A stretch of 32,908 nt of DNA from an uncultured Bacteroides sp. (GCA_947074235.1 CAMTOV010000014.1:1-32908), one strand, 5' to 3'; counted from the stretch's first letter, positions 16,147 to 26,102 are shown. Program-made: numbers and translations. The notes: generated from the sequence alone by a model not told the origin.

Positions 16147-19100
16147 ATGCATAGAATGTCTAACCAAGCAAAGAAAATGCGCATTGTGATGCTCATGCTA
16201 TTTGTGTCGCTTTCGTTTAGCCTATCGGCGCAGACTATTACCGTAACGGGTAACGTCAATGATTGGACTGATGAGCCAGTAATAGGTGCCTCGGTCGTAG
16301 AAAAAGGAAATGCATCAAACGGCACCGTAACCAATCTTGATGGTGATTACACGCTTAGTGTCCCTAGCAATAGTACAATTGTCTTTTCATACATAGGCTT
16401 AAAGCCGGCAGAAGTAGCAGTGAAAGGGCAAACAACTATTAATGTTACTCTACAAGAAGATTCAGAAGTTTTGGAGGATGTTGTAGTAATTGGTTATGCG
16501 ACTGTTGCTAAAAGAGATCTTACAGGATCTGTAGCATCAGTAAGTGCTAAACAACTTGAAGCAGTGCCTGTATCAAGTGCTTCTGAGGCTCTGACAGGTA
16601 AATTGGCAGGAGTGTCAATTACAACTACTGAAGGCTCTCCGGATGCAGACGTGAAAATTCGTGTTCGTGGTGGTGGTTCTCTATCTCAAGACAACTCACC
16701 ACTTTATATCGTAGATGGGTTTCCAGTTAGTAGCATTAGTGACATCGCGCCTACTGATATTCAATCTATAGACGTTTTGAAGGATGCTTCATCAACTGCT
16801 ATTTATGGTGCACGGGGTGCAAATGGTGTAATCATTATCACTACAAAATCTGGTAAAGAAGGTAAAATCCAAGTAAACTTAGGAGTTTCTGCAGGTTGGA
16901 GAAAAGTTGCAAGGCTTACTAAAACTATGGACCCATACAATTATGCCTTCTATCAATACGAGCAAGGTGCAACCGGTTATGGCGAATTTACCGACCTTGA
17001 TATCTGGAAATCCCGTAAAGGAGAAGAATTCCAAAAGGATATTTTTGGTAGAACGGGTAATCAGCAACAATATAATATCAGTGTTAGTGGTGGTACTAAA
17101 GAGACTAAGTTCTCAATTTCTTACTCAAGAAATGATGAGAAAAGTATCATGCGTCATTCCGGTTTTTCAAAAGACAATATCAATGCAAAGATCAATACGG
17201 ATATCAATAAGTGGATTAAGTTAGACTTTAACGCTCGTTTAACTAATACACGTATCGAAGGCCTTGGAGGTGGTGCTGATAGCAATGAATCGAATGCTAC
17301 CAACTCAATTGTAGCTAACGCAGTTCGTTTTCGTCCAGTTGATCCAATCACCGTTTCACTAGAAGATGACGATGAGTCTAACTCTACTCGTCAATACAGT
17401 CCACTTGAACGTCTTGACGCAACTTACAAGAAACGTAAAGACTTTAAGCAGAACTACAACGTAGGTTTAGACTGGAGGCCGTTCAAAGGTTTTAGAGTTC
17501 GCACAGAATTTGGTTATGGTTTCCGTCGCCTTGATACTGATCAAGTATGGGAAAAGGAAGCCGTACAAAACTCAAATCTAGGTGATAATGGTATGCCTCA
17601 AGCAGTGTTAATTCGCTTGAAAAACAACAATTGGAGAAACGCTACCACAGTAAGCTATAACACTACATTCTTTGATCGTCGCGACCGTTTTGATGTAATG
17701 ATTGGCGAGGAGGTTTCTAACTCACAAGATATTGAGCATATCATGACTGCCACAGCATTTCCTACTTCTATGACTAAGGATGAAATCTTAGCCAACATGG
17801 GGGCTGCTGGTAATACACAGCCTACACAAAGCACTATTGGCATTAAAGATAATATGGTTTCGTTCTTCGGACGTGTTAACTATACAATGATGGATCGCTA
17901 CCTCTTCACTGCTACAATGCGTGCTGACGGTTCGTCTAAATTTGCTCAGAGCAATCGATGGGGTTATTTCCCTTCAGCTGCATTCGCATGGCGTATGAGC
18001 GAAGAAAAGTTCATGGCTGGTACTCAAAAATGGTTGTCTAATTTGAAATTTCGTGTATCTTTTGGTATGGCGGGTAATAACCGTATCCCTGCAGGTTTGA
18101 TGTATACCACTTATTCAATGGCTGCAGCCTCATCTAAAGGCCCATACTTCGGTGAGGTTTACAATCCAATGTTAGAACATCAGACTACACTCCCCAATCC
18201 AAAACTTAAATGGGAAACAACAATCACACGTAACATTGGTTTTGATTTTGGGTTGTGGAACAACCGCATCTCGGGTAACATAGATGCATATTGGAATACA
18301 ACAAGCGATCTTTTAATGCGTACTGAAATTCCAGGACACACAGGTTATTCTTATCAATATCAAAATTTCGGTAAGACATCTAATAAGGGTATTGAATTAC
18401 AGTTTAACGCAGTGTTGGTTTCCAATAAAAACTTCAACCTAGACTTTAATATGAATATTGCATACAATAAAAATCGTATCGACGATTTAAACACCAACAA
18501 TCCATGGCAAAGTTCGAATTGGGCAGGTTCTACGATTGCTAAATACGAAGACTTCCGCGTAGTAAAAGGAGGTAGTCTTGGTGAAGTTTGGGGATACAAA
18601 AGCAATGGTTTCTATACAGTCTATGACAAAGCAAACAATCCTAACGGCGAGCTAATTTGGACTGGGGCAAGCTGGGGACTTAGAGAAGGTCTAGCAGATA
18701 AATCTCCCACAATCACAGGTGGGCAATATTATCCTGGTGGTTTAAAATTCCAAGTTGATGCAAACGGTGAACCTATCAAACAAAAACTAGGAAACACGGT
18801 AGCACCAGTTAATGGTGGTTTTGGTCTTTCGGGCAATTGGAACAACTTTGATTTTACAGTATTCTTTAATTATTCATTAGGTCATAAACTTGTTAATGGT
18901 ACTAAGCTAGCAACAGCTTTCCGTGCCGGTTCATCATTGGGCTATAATTTAAATTCTGACTTCACCTTAGATAACCGTTACACCTGGATAGACCCTTCAA
19001 CAGGCTTGAATCTTGGCCGCCCTACAAGTACTGTCATCAATACTTATGGCGGTATCGATAATTTAATCAGCAGGCTTAATGAGATGAATGCAGGTGCAAG

Positions 19101-19407
19101 TATATACAATCCAGTAGGTGTAACTACCATGCAACTATTTGATTATGCTGTAGAGGATGCATCATTCCTACGTCTAAACAATGTATCTATTGGCTATACG
19201 CTACCTAAACAACTAGTTCGTAAAGTTTGGCTTGAAAATGTACGCATATATTTCACTGGCTACAATTTGCTTACATTTACTAAATACTCTGGTACAGACC
19301 CTGAAGTAGATACGTCGAGCAAGAAGAATCCTATGACTCCTGGTATAGACTATGCTGCCTACCCTAAGAGTCGCACATTCGTTGGTGGCATCAATATTTC
19401 ATTCTAA
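16147..19407 (+). CDS. SusC/RagA-family TonB-dependent outer-membrane transporter
   Basis: The 1086-residue protein has a signal peptide (cleavage near SLSAQ, approximately residue 29) and an N-terminal carboxypeptidase-regulatory-like domain (ITVTGNVNDWTDEPVIGASV). A TonB box (EDVVVIGYATV) and a plug domain follow (GKLAGVSI, VRGGGSLSQDNSPLYIVDG, DIQSIDVLKDASSTAIYGARGANGVI). The rest is a beta-barrel ending in an aromatic residue (NISF). Such proteins import oligosaccharides or other ligands with a SusD lid. It is followed after 19 bp by a SusD gene. The substrate cannot be told. The start could also be the ATG at 16156. Confidence 0.95.
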   Translation: MHRMSNQAKKMRIVMLMLFVSLSFSLSAQTITVTGNVNDWTDEPVIGASVVEKGNASNGTVTNLDGDYTLSVPSNSTIVFSYIGLKPAEVAVKGQTTINVTLQEDSEVLEDVVVIGYATVAKRDLTGSVASVSAKQLEAVPVSSASEALTGKLAGVSITTTEGSPDADVKIRVRGGGSLSQDNSPLYIVDGFPVSSISDIAPTDIQSIDVLKDASSTAIYGARGANGVIIITTKSGKEGKIQVNLGVSAGWRKVARLTKTMDPYNYAFYQYEQGATGYGEFTDLDIWKSRKGEEFQKDIFGRTGNQQQYNISVSGGTKETKFSISYSRNDEKSIMRHSGFSKDNINAKINTDINKWIKLDFNARLTNTRIEGLGGGADSNESNATNSIVANAVRFRPVDPITVSLEDDDESNSTRQYSPLERLDATYKKRKDFKQNYNVGLDWRPFKGFRVRTEFGYGFRRLDTDQVWEKEAVQNSNLGDNGMPQAVLIRLKNNNWRNATTVSYNTTFFDRRDRFDVMIGEEVSNSQDIEHIMTATAFPTSMTKDEILANMGAAGNTQPTQSTIGIKDNMVSFFGRVNYTMMDRYLFTATMRADGSSKFAQSNRWGYFPSAAFAWRMSEEKFMAGTQKWLSNLKFRVSFGMAGNNRIPAGLMYTTYSMAAASSKGPYFGEVYNPMLEHQTTLPNPKLKWETTITRNIGFDFGLWNNRISGNIDAYWNTTSDLLMRTEIPGHTGYSYQYQNFGKTSNKGIELQFNAVLVSNKNFNLDFNMNIAYNKNRIDDLNTNNPWQSSNWAGSTIAKYEDFRVVKGGSLGEVWGYKSNGFYTVYDKANNPNGELIWTGASWGLREGLADKSPTITGGQYYPGGLKFQVDANGEPIKQKLGNTVAPVNGGFGLSGNWNNFDFTVFFNYSLGHKLVNGTKLATAFRAGSSLGYNLNSDFTLDNRYTWIDPSTGLNLGRPTSTVINTYGGIDNLISRLNEMNAGASIYNPVGVTTMQLFDYAVEDASFLRLNNVSIGYTLPKQLVRKVWLENVRIYFTGYNLLTFTKYSGTDPEVDTSSKKNPMTPGIDYAAYPKSRTFVGGINISF

Positions 19408-19426
19408 TTTAAGGGAGATTATCATC

Positions 19427-21364
19427 ATGAAAAATATATTTAAGAAATTATTATTAGGGGCCGCTGCCATCAGTGTGATGAGCTCTTGCAGCGACTTCTT
19501 AGACCAAAGTTCTCCTTCTGACATACCATCGGAAACTGTTTATAACTCGCTAGACTATGCCAATAACGTATTGAACAAAGCTTATGGTGAATTAACCGTT
19601 GACCAAACCTATTCGCAATATTTTGGCATCATTTGGAATACAAACTCAGACTACGAGTTAATAGACGGTATTGGTTCTACTGCCGAAGACACCTCTAGTG
19701 AACGTGGTAATATGAACTACAACCAAAATCCTGGTTGGGCAAGCTTAGCTCGTGCATGGGATAAAATGTATAATGTAATCGAATATACTAACCAAATTAT
19801 TACTGGCATTGATAATGGCAATTTACTTACCGATGAAAGCGCTAGCGTCAGAAGCGAAGCATACAGAATTAAAGCAGAAGCTCAAACTATTCGTGCAATG
19901 GTTTATCTTGACTTGATTCGCAACTTCGGTGATATACCTATGAAAATTGAACCTACTGAATCTAATTTGAGCAATGCCTATCTTGGTAAGGAAAATCGTG
20001 ATGTAATTTTAGATTTTCTGATTTCTGATTTAGAGGATGCTATCCCAAATTTGCCTTATGCTGGAGTAGTAACTACAGAACATATCACACGTGGTTATGC
20101 ACAAGCTCTATTGGCTAATATAGCTCTTACAAGAGCTGGTTGGGCTATCCGCGAACAATCAATATCAGGTTATGAAACAGCATCCACTAGCGATGCTCAA
20201 TATCCTACTCAACGTCCTGCACAAGAAGAGCGTACTACCCTTTACAACACGGCTCTTAAACATCTTTCTGATTTGATTACCTCTGGCAATCATCAACTCA
20301 ATCCCTCTCTAGCTAATCATTGGTTGTTAGTAAACCAATTGAGTCTTGATGATACCTACAAAGAAAACCTATTCGAAATTCCTATGGGACTTGGCATATC
20401 TAGTGAGCTGGGTTATTCTATAGGTGTACGTATCAGTGGTTCATCAGTACAATACGGTACTAAAGGGAATTCATCGGGTAAAGTAAAGGTACCCGCACCT
20501 TATTTCTGGTCTTTCAATAAGTATGATCTTCGTCGCGATTTGACATGCGCACCCTATTATCTAAAAGATGTTGATGGTGTTATTATTGAAGAGTTCGACG
20601 GTAACAAACCTTTTGAAATTTATGTCGCTAAATGGGATATCCGTAAAATGAGTGAAAAATGGCGTGCAATAGCCATTGCTACTGGTAATGCTAAGTGGAT
20701 GACTGGAATCAATGTTACTAAAATTCGTTATTCGTATGTGCTATTAATGTATGCAGAGATCATGAACGAACTTTATAACGGTCCTGATATAAACGGACCT
20801 GCAGGTCTAACAGCTCGTCAAGCTTTAGAAAAAGTTCATACACGCGCTTTCTCCGCAGAAAATCAACCTATTGCCAAATCATACATAAACAACATTCCTA
20901 ATGATAAGACATCATTCTTCAATGCCATTGTTGAAGAAAACGCATGGGAATTAGTCGGTGAAGGTTATCGTAAATATGATCTAATTCGTTGGAACTTACT
21001 GGGTGAGCGAATACAAAAGATGAAAGATGATTATATTGCTCAAATAAGTGAATACCCAATTAAGTTGTACTTCAAATACAAAGTTGATAATACTTCAATC
21101 GATATGACCTCCGTACAATGGTACGCTACTGCAGAAGAACAAGCCGACCTTGCTTCAGCTCCAGCTTCAGAAGGTTGGGTAAGCAAAACTTTTTGGGGTG
21201 ATGAAGCAAGAACATCTAACAAAACAAACTTGAATGATAAGCTTCCTAGTATCAGTGCAGGCTTAAATAGTACAGTTATCAACAGATACATGATGCCAAT
21301 CGCATCTACTACTATTTCTGCTTCAAATGGTACATTAAATAACTCTTATGGATTTAGCAATTAA
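19427..21364 (+). CDS. SusD/RagB-family nutrient-binding surface lipoprotein
   Basis: The 645-residue protein begins MKNIFKKLLLGAAAISVMSSCSDFLDQ, a lipoprotein signal with lipid-attached cysteine after SMSS-like residues (SVMSSC). The N-terminal YNSLDYANNVLNKAYGEL region and the AKWMTGINVTKIRYSYVLLMYAE segment with the ENAWELVGEGYRKYDLIRWNLLG block are characteristic of SusD. I chose the ATG at 19427 instead of an earlier in-frame codon at 19352 because the earlier one lies inside the SusC gene and would spoil the lipoprotein signal. It acts with the upstream SusC as a binding lid. The ligand is unknown. Confidence 0.94.
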   Translation: MKNIFKKLLLGAAAISVMSSCSDFLDQSSPSDIPSETVYNSLDYANNVLNKAYGELTVDQTYSQYFGIIWNTNSDYELIDGIGSTAEDTSSERGNMNYNQNPGWASLARAWDKMYNVIEYTNQIITGIDNGNLLTDESASVRSEAYRIKAEAQTIRAMVYLDLIRNFGDIPMKIEPTESNLSNAYLGKENRDVILDFLISDLEDAIPNLPYAGVVTTEHITRGYAQALLANIALTRAGWAIREQSISGYETASTSDAQYPTQRPAQEERTTLYNTALKHLSDLITSGNHQLNPSLANHWLLVNQLSLDDTYKENLFEIPMGLGISSELGYSIGVRISGSSVQYGTKGNSSGKVKVPAPYFWSFNKYDLRRDLTCAPYYLKDVDGVIIEEFDGNKPFEIYVAKWDIRKMSEKWRAIAIATGNAKWMTGINVTKIRYSYVLLMYAEIMNELYNGPDINGPAGLTARQALEKVHTRAFSAENQPIAKSYINNIPNDKTSFFNAIVEENAWELVGEGYRKYDLIRWNLLGERIQKMKDDYIAQISEYPIKLYFKYKVDNTSIDMTSVQWYATAEEQADLASAPASEGWVSKTFWGDEARTSNKTNLNDKLPSISAGLNSTVINRYMMPIASTTISASNGTLNNSYGFSN

Positions 21365-21390
21365 TCTAAACTTTAAGTATTATGCTACAT

Positions 21391-23034
21391 ATGAAATCAA
21401 AGATAATTAAACTATATATGCTAGGAGTCATGACACTCTTAGCATCTGCAGCCTTCGTTTCGTGCGAGGAATCAAACGACTGGAAAACAGATAGTTCATA
21501 CGACCGCTTGTTTATGCCATCTGCTGTTTCTATTTCTGCAAGCGCAACTGATGCTGAGTTGAGTTGGAAATCAACTCCTGGAACCCAATTTTATATAATA
21601 GAACTTAGCACCGATTCACTTTTTGGTTTGAAAAGTGATTATAGTGCAAACTCACAAATCTTAGGTGAAGATGGTTCTATTAAGTCATCGCCTTATCAGC
21701 TTACTGATCTAAATAATAGCACTAAATATTTTATTCGCATTAAAGGATGTGCTGATAATGTAGCTAGTTCAAATTGGGCTTATCTCTCGAGTATCTTTTT
21801 TGAAACCAAGAGTGAAAACATTCTAAAACCTATTACCGATGAAGAGAAAGGTGAAGACTATATCATATTGACATGGGAACCTGGTCTGGCAGTAACTCAT
21901 GTAACTTCCGAAGAAAGTATTGGTACAACAGAAGATGGTGCTCCACTTTACGCAGAACCAGTTGTAATTCAACTCACTGCTGAAGATAAAGCGAACGGCA
22001 CAGTTACCATTTCCGGATTAAAGGAATCAACAGGTTATTTACTATCAATTTACAATAATACATCTCTTCGTGGATCACGTTTAACTACAACCGCTATTGC
22101 TTTACCTGAAGTTGATTTAACTGTGACTCTAGGACCGGGTGAAACATTGACTCAAGAAATGATTGACTCGTGGGTAGATCAAAAGAATGTAATGGTTATA
22201 TTCTCTGCTGGAGAAACCTATGACATTGCAGGTAAGGAAGCTGCTGATGGAACATTTTCTACTTTGGATATTCCAACAGATATGTCTATCACTTTCTATG
22301 GAGAAGAAGGGGGAGACAAACCTATATTGAATATGATTAAGGATATTGTATTTAAAGGTACACATCCATTCTTCCAGGCTAACAATATTCAGTTTAACGA
22401 TTCAAAATCTGGTTATCTGATCAATCAAGAATCGGCAATGTATGTTTCTGACCTTCTATTCTCAGGATGCGAATTCAATGGTTTTACTAATAGCATTATA
22501 CGTTTTAAAGGAACAGCAGCTAAAACGGTTGATAATATTAAGTTTGACAGATGTTCGTTTAATAACATTTGTACGGGCAGTTATGCATTGGTTCATTTGA
22601 ATTCTGAAAATTATACAGCAAACAATATTGAATTAAACGACTGTACTTTGAACGGCGTAGGCAATGATGTTTTACGTTTAACTAAGGCATCAGTTACCAC
22701 TGTAAGCTTTAACTATTGCACACTATACAATGCCATCGGTTCTGGACGCTATCTTGTTGATGCAGGTGCATCCAACTCAGGTCCGGCTATAACTATTACA
22801 AATACTTTATTTGGAAAATCATCTGGCGCTAAAGGCTATCGTGGTTACGCTCCTACAGTAAATAATTCTTATGTTCTAACAGATGGTGTATTTGCTGGAA
22901 ATTCTATAAAGGGGCTCATTTCTTACGGTGCTGCCTCTGATGCAGTATTTGAAGATCCGGCAATTGGCGACTTTACTATCAAAGACAGTAACTTCCCTAC
23001 TGGTGTAGGTGCTACTCGTTGGTATCCTCAATAA
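21391..23034 (+). CDS. Surface lipoprotein with fibronectin-like and DUF4957/DUF5123-like regions
   Basis: The 547-residue protein begins with a lipoprotein signal (MKSKIIKLYMLGVMTLLASA, then VSCEES). Residues of about 35-140 form a fibronectin type III-like module (ISASATDAELSWKSTPGTQF and LNNSTKYFIRIKG). A second such module is likely at about 150-235. The C-terminal half shows repeated short strands with N-x-x-F/L-x-x-C patterns (for example FDRCSFNNICTG and LNDCTLNGVGN), as in a right-handed parallel beta-helix and as annotated DUF4957/DUF5123. Such proteins accompany SusCD pairs in pectin and other glycan loci. Its function is probably surface glycan binding. The ATG at 21382 would add three residues before the signal peptide. 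Confidence 0.75.
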   Translation: MKSKIIKLYMLGVMTLLASAAFVSCEESNDWKTDSSYDRLFMPSAVSISASATDAELSWKSTPGTQFYIIELSTDSLFGLKSDYSANSQILGEDGSIKSSPYQLTDLNNSTKYFIRIKGCADNVASSNWAYLSSIFFETKSENILKPITDEEKGEDYIILTWEPGLAVTHVTSEESIGTTEDGAPLYAEPVVIQLTAEDKANGTVTISGLKESTGYLLSIYNNTSLRGSRLTTTAIALPEVDLTVTLGPGETLTQEMIDSWVDQKNVMVIFSAGETYDIAGKEAADGTFSTLDIPTDMSITFYGEEGGDKPILNMIKDIVFKGTHPFFQANNIQFNDSKSGYLINQESAMYVSDLLFSGCEFNGFTNSIIRFKGTAAKTVDNIKFDRCSFNNICTGSYALVHLNSENYTANNIELNDCTLNGVGNDVLRLTKASVTTVSFNYCTLYNAIGSGRYLVDAGASNSGPAITITNTLFGKSSGAKGYRGYAPTVNNSYVLTDGVFAGNSIKGLISYGAASDAVFEDPAIGDFTIKDSNFPTGVGATRWYPQ

Positions 23035-23063
23035 TCAAGATGGTTTATTAAAAGTATATACAG

Positions 23064-23105
23064 AATCGAGGTTAGGCTACCAGTGTCTAACCTCGATTTA
23101 TTATT
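23064..23105 (+). terminator. Terminator of the SusC-SusD-lipoprotein operon
   Basis: A perfect 12-bp stem (AATCGAGGTTAG at 23064-23075, CTAACCTCGATT at 23087-23098) with an 11-nt loop is followed by a T-rich tract. It closes the glycan-uptake operon before frr. Confidence 0.88.
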
Positions 23106-23189
23106 TTATTTAAGTGTTATAAATCCTAATTTTCCAATTCCTTGAATTAGAAAGTTTGACTAGCATTTTTATATATCAAACAAATAGTT

Positions 23190-23197
23190 TATTTTTG
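23190..23197 (+). promoter_or_regulatory. Bacteroidetes -7 box of frr
   Basis: TATTTTTG matches the Bacteroidetes -7 consensus TAnnTTTG. It is 45 bp before the frr ATG. No TTTG lies at the expected -33 distance (the nearest is at 23155-23158, too far), so it is a tentative call. Confidence 0.45.
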
Positions 23198-23242
23198 TTT
23201 TAAAATACAAGAAATGTATAGCAATCTATAAAACAAAAGAAT

Positions 23243-23803
23243 ATGTTAGACGTAAAGACCTGTATCAACGATGCACAAGAAAAAATGGATATGGCATTAA
23301 TCTATCTTGAGGAAGCTTTTGCTCATATCCGTGCAGGAAAAGCAAGTACTCGCTTGCTAGATGGTATCCGTGTAGACTCTTATGGCAGTATGGTTCCGTT
23401 GGATAACGTAGCCGCGCTATCTACTCCCGATGCTCGTAGCATTACTATTAAACCTTGGGATAAAGGAATGTTCCGCATCATCGAGAAAGCAATCATTGAC
23501 TCAGACTTGGGTATTATGCCTGAAAACAATGGTGAGATTATCCGTCTTGGTATTCCTCCATTGACTGAAGATCGTCGTAAAACATTGACTAAACAATGTA
23601 AGGCTGAAAGCGAAACTGCTAAAGTGAGTGTGCGTAATGCTCGTCGTGAAGGCATCGACGCTTTAAAGAAAGCTGTAAAAGATGGTCTTGCTGAAGATGA
23701 ACAAAAAAATGCAGAAGCTAAACTTCAAAAGATTCACGATAAGTATATCAAACAAATCGATGATATGCTTGCTGAAAAAGATAAAGAAATTATGACTGTA
23801 TAA
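23243..23803 (+). CDS. frr: Ribosome recycling factor
   Basis: The 186-residue protein matches RRF: the start ends in AFAHIRAGKASTRLLDGI, the central segment is GIMPENNGEIIRLGIPPLTEDRRKTL, and the C-terminus carries NARREGIDALKKAVKDGLAEDEQKNAEAKLQKI and a terminal Asp/Lys-rich helix. RRF separates ribosomal subunits with EF-G after termination. The length is the usual one of about 185. It is followed at 142 bp by rsgA with a long palindrome between them. Confidence 0.97.
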   Translation: MLDVKTCINDAQEKMDMALIYLEEAFAHIRAGKASTRLLDGIRVDSYGSMVPLDNVAALSTPDARSITIKPWDKGMFRIIEKAIIDSDLGIMPENNGEIIRLGIPPLTEDRRKTLTKQCKAESETAKVSVRNARREGIDALKKAVKDGLAEDEQKNAEAKLQKIHDKYIKQIDDMLAEKDKEIMTV

Positions 23804-23844
23804 TTTTTAATACGCTTTCAATTGCAAAGCTGTATTAAATCTAT

Positions 23845-23915
23845 CAGACACGGATTACACGGATTTCACACAACTGTTTTTTTTCAAACAGGGTAATCTG
23901 TGTAATCCGTGTCTG
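23845..23915. repeat. Long imperfect palindrome between frr and rsgA
   Basis: A 21-bp left arm (23845-23865, beginning CAGACACGGATTACAC) pairs with the right arm at 23895-23915 with one mismatch. An inner stem CTGTTT/AAACAG (23874-23879 and 23886-23891) stacks on top with a T-rich loop. It could fold as a strong cruciform or transcript hairpin and may terminate frr. Similar palindromic ACACGGATTACACGGATT phrases are, to my recollection, found as interspersed intergenic repeats in Bacteroides genomes. Confidence 0.7.
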
Positions 23916-23945
23916 TTTATTAACAAAACTCCAACCTTCATCAAT

Positions 23946-24878
23946 ATGAAAGGATTAGTAATTAAAAATACGGGAAGCTGGTACCAAGTTAAAACAGACG
24001 ATGGACGGTTTATTGATTGTAAAATCAAAGGAAGCTTCCGCTTAAAAGGTATAAAAAGTACCAATCCCATTGCTGTGGGCGACCGAGTGACTATTGCAAT
24101 CAATGCTGAAGGAACAGCATTAATTACCGATATTGAAGATCGCAAAAACTACATTGTGCGTCGCTCTTCCAATCTTTCTAAACAATCACATATACTTGGT
24201 GCAAACTTAGACCAATGTTTGTTGGTGGTCACCGTAAACTATCCCGAAACATCAACTACTTTCATCGACCGCTTTCTAGCCTCAGCCGAAGCCTATCGGG
24301 TGCCGGTAAAGATTATTTTTAATAAAGTAGATGCTTACAATGAAGATGACCTGCACTATTTAGATTGTTTAATCGACCTATATACTTACATCGGTTATCC
24401 TTGTTTTAAAGTTTCTGCAAAAGATGGTACGGGTGTAGAAACCATTCGCGAAGAGTTGAAAGGTAGAATTACTCTTTTTTCCGGACACTCGGGTGTAGGC
24501 AAATCTACCCTTATCAATGCTTTGCTTCCAGGAGTGAATGTAAAGACGGCAGAGATATCCTCCTATCACAAAAAAGGAATGCATACTACTACATTCTCCG
24601 AAATGTTTCCGGTAGAAGGTGGTGGATACATCATTGATACTCCAGGCATTAAAGGTTTTGGAACATTTGATATGGAGATAGAAGAAATAGGCCATTATTT
24701 TCCTGAAATTTTTAAAACTTCTTCAGAATGCAAATACAATAATTGCACACACCGACACGAACCAGGATGTGCCGTTTTGGAGGCTGTAAACGATCATCGT
24801 ATTAGTGAATCGAGGTATACATCTTATCTAAGCATGCTAGAAGATAAAGAAGAAGGGAAATACCGAGCCGCTCATTAA
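23946..24878 (+). CDS. rsgA: Ribosome small-subunit biogenesis GTPase RsgA
   Basis: The 310-residue protein shows the circularly permuted GTPase order typical of RsgA/YjeQ. G4 NKVD is at residues 126-129, before the P-loop GHSGVGKS (180-187), and G3 DTPG is at 231-234. The N-terminal OB-fold starts at residue 1 ([15 protein letters not shown]). A C-terminal zinc motif has C262, C267, H269 and C275 ([16 protein letters not shown]). RsgA acts in late 30S maturation. It is 67 bp before the palindrome-defined gap end and has no close operon partner downstream. Confidence 0.96.
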   Translation: MKGLVIKNTGSWYQVKTDDGRFIDCKIKGSFRLKGIKSTNPIAVGDRVTIAINAEGTALITDIEDRKNYIVRRSSNLSKQSHILGANLDQCLLVVTVNYPETSTTFIDRFLASAEAYRVPVKIIFNKVDAYNEDDLHYLDCLIDLYTYIGYPCFKVSAKDGTGVETIREELKGRITLFSGHSGVGKSTLINALLPGVNVKTAEISSYHKKGMHTTTFSEMFPVEGGGYIIDTPGIKGFGTFDMEIEEIGHYFPEIFKTSSECKYNNCTHRHEPGCAVLEAVNDHRISESRYTSYLSMLEDKEEGKYRAAH

Positions 24879-24953
24879 CATCTTTTTATATAACACAAAT
24901 TAAACTTTCACCTTATTTCTACGTCATAAGATAGATACCTAAATAAAAACACT

Positions 24954-24987
24954 GGATACAACTTAGTTCTTAATCGTGTATCCTTTT
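24954..24987. terminator. Possible weak terminator or leader hairpin before the RND operon
   Basis: GGATACA (24954-24960) and TGTATCC (24977-24983) can pair across a 16-nt loop, followed by TTTT. It is 75 bp after the rsgA stop and 15 bp before the adaptor gene. The stem is short for a terminator. Confidence 0.4.
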
Positions 24988-25001
24988 AAATAGACATTAA
25001 C

Positions 25002-26084
25002 ATGAATAAAAAACTAAAATGGGCTATTATCATTTTAATTGGAGTAGGAATCGTTGGAGGATTTGTCTATTCACAAATACCTAAAACAAATAAAGACCTT
25101 GAAGCAGCTGATAAAATAGTAAAATCAACGCCTGCTAACAAAAGAATATTAAATGTTAATGCTAAGGTAATAACACCTCAACTACTCACCGATGAGATAC
25201 TTATTAATGGTAGTTTAGTACCCGATGAAGAGGTTGATCTATCATTTGAAACATCGGGCAAGATTGTGAAAATAAACTTTGATGAGGGTAGTCATGTCAA
25301 AAAAGGGCAACTATTGGCAAAGGTTAATGATCGTTCACTGCAAGCCCAACTACAAAAACTTGAATCGCAATTAAAGCTCGCCGAGGATAGAGTATATAGG
25401 CAAAGTGCACTACTCAAAAAAGATGCTGTAAGTCAAGAGGCTTTGGAGCAAGTACAAACTGAATTGGCAACGCTTCATGCCGATATCGAATTGGTAAAAG
25501 CTAATATTGAACTTACCGAATTGCGAGCGCCGTTTGATGGGGTTATCGGGCTTCGCCAAGTGAGCGAAGGAGCATACGCCACCCCAACTACGTTTATTGC
25601 TTCACTTACCAAAGTTTCTCCACTAAAGATTGAGTTTGCTGTGCCCGAGCGTTATGCCAGTGACATTACAAAAGGAACAAACCTTACTTTCAACATTGAA
25701 GGCAAACTCAATGATTATTCGGCAAAAGTATATGCCATGGAGTCGATGATAGACCCTTCAACGCGCACATTACCTATCCGAGCCATCTATCCAAATACTC
25801 AAAGAGAACTTCTTCCCGGTAGATATACAAGTATCAAACTAAAACGAGCAGAGATTAAAGACGCTATTGCTATCCCTTCGCAAGCTATTATCCCCGAGAT
25901 GGGAAAAGATATCATATTTCTGTATAAGAGTGGGAAAGCACAACCTGTAGAAATCACAAGAGGCATCCGCACAGAATCGGAGGTACAAGTAGTAGAAGGA
26001 TTGCAGATTGGTGATACAATTATCACTTCGGGCACATTGCAGTTGCGCACCGGTCTACCCGTGACATTAGATAATATCGACTAA
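25002..26084 (+). CDS. RND efflux periplasmic adaptor (membrane fusion protein)
   Basis: The 360-residue protein has an N-terminal membrane anchor (MNKKLKWAIIILIGVGIVGG). A lipoyl/barrel-sandwich domain follows (VDLSFETSGKIVKINFDEGSHVKKG and LRAPFDGVIGLRQVSEG) with the coiled-coil hairpin between its halves (approximately residues 100-165, LQKLESQLKLAEDRV). The beta-barrel and membrane-proximal domain follow (LLPGRYTSIKLK). It links the inner-membrane pump to the outer-membrane channel in tripartite efflux. It lies 18 bp before the pump gene. There is no lipobox cysteine. The substrate is unknown. Confidence 0.93.
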   Translation: MNKKLKWAIIILIGVGIVGGFVYSQIPKTNKDLEAADKIVKSTPANKRILNVNAKVITPQLLTDEILINGSLVPDEEVDLSFETSGKIVKINFDEGSHVKKGQLLAKVNDRSLQAQLQKLESQLKLAEDRVYRQSALLKKDAVSQEALEQVQTELATLHADIELVKANIELTELRAPFDGVIGLRQVSEGAYATPTTFIASLTKVSPLKIEFAVPERYASDITKGTNLTFNIEGKLNDYSAKVYAMESMIDPSTRTLPIRAIYPNTQRELLPGRYTSIKLKRAEIKDAIAIPSQAIIPEMGKDIIFLYKSGKAQPVEITRGIRTESEVQVVEGLQIGDTIITSGTLQLRTGLPVTLDNID

Positions 26085-26102
26085 TCTACAGCACTTTCAC
26101 CT

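Noticed and set aside
19352..19426. Upstream start for the SusD-like gene
   Set aside because: It lies inside the SusC coding region and would place a non-signal sequence before a clear lipoprotein signal at 19427.
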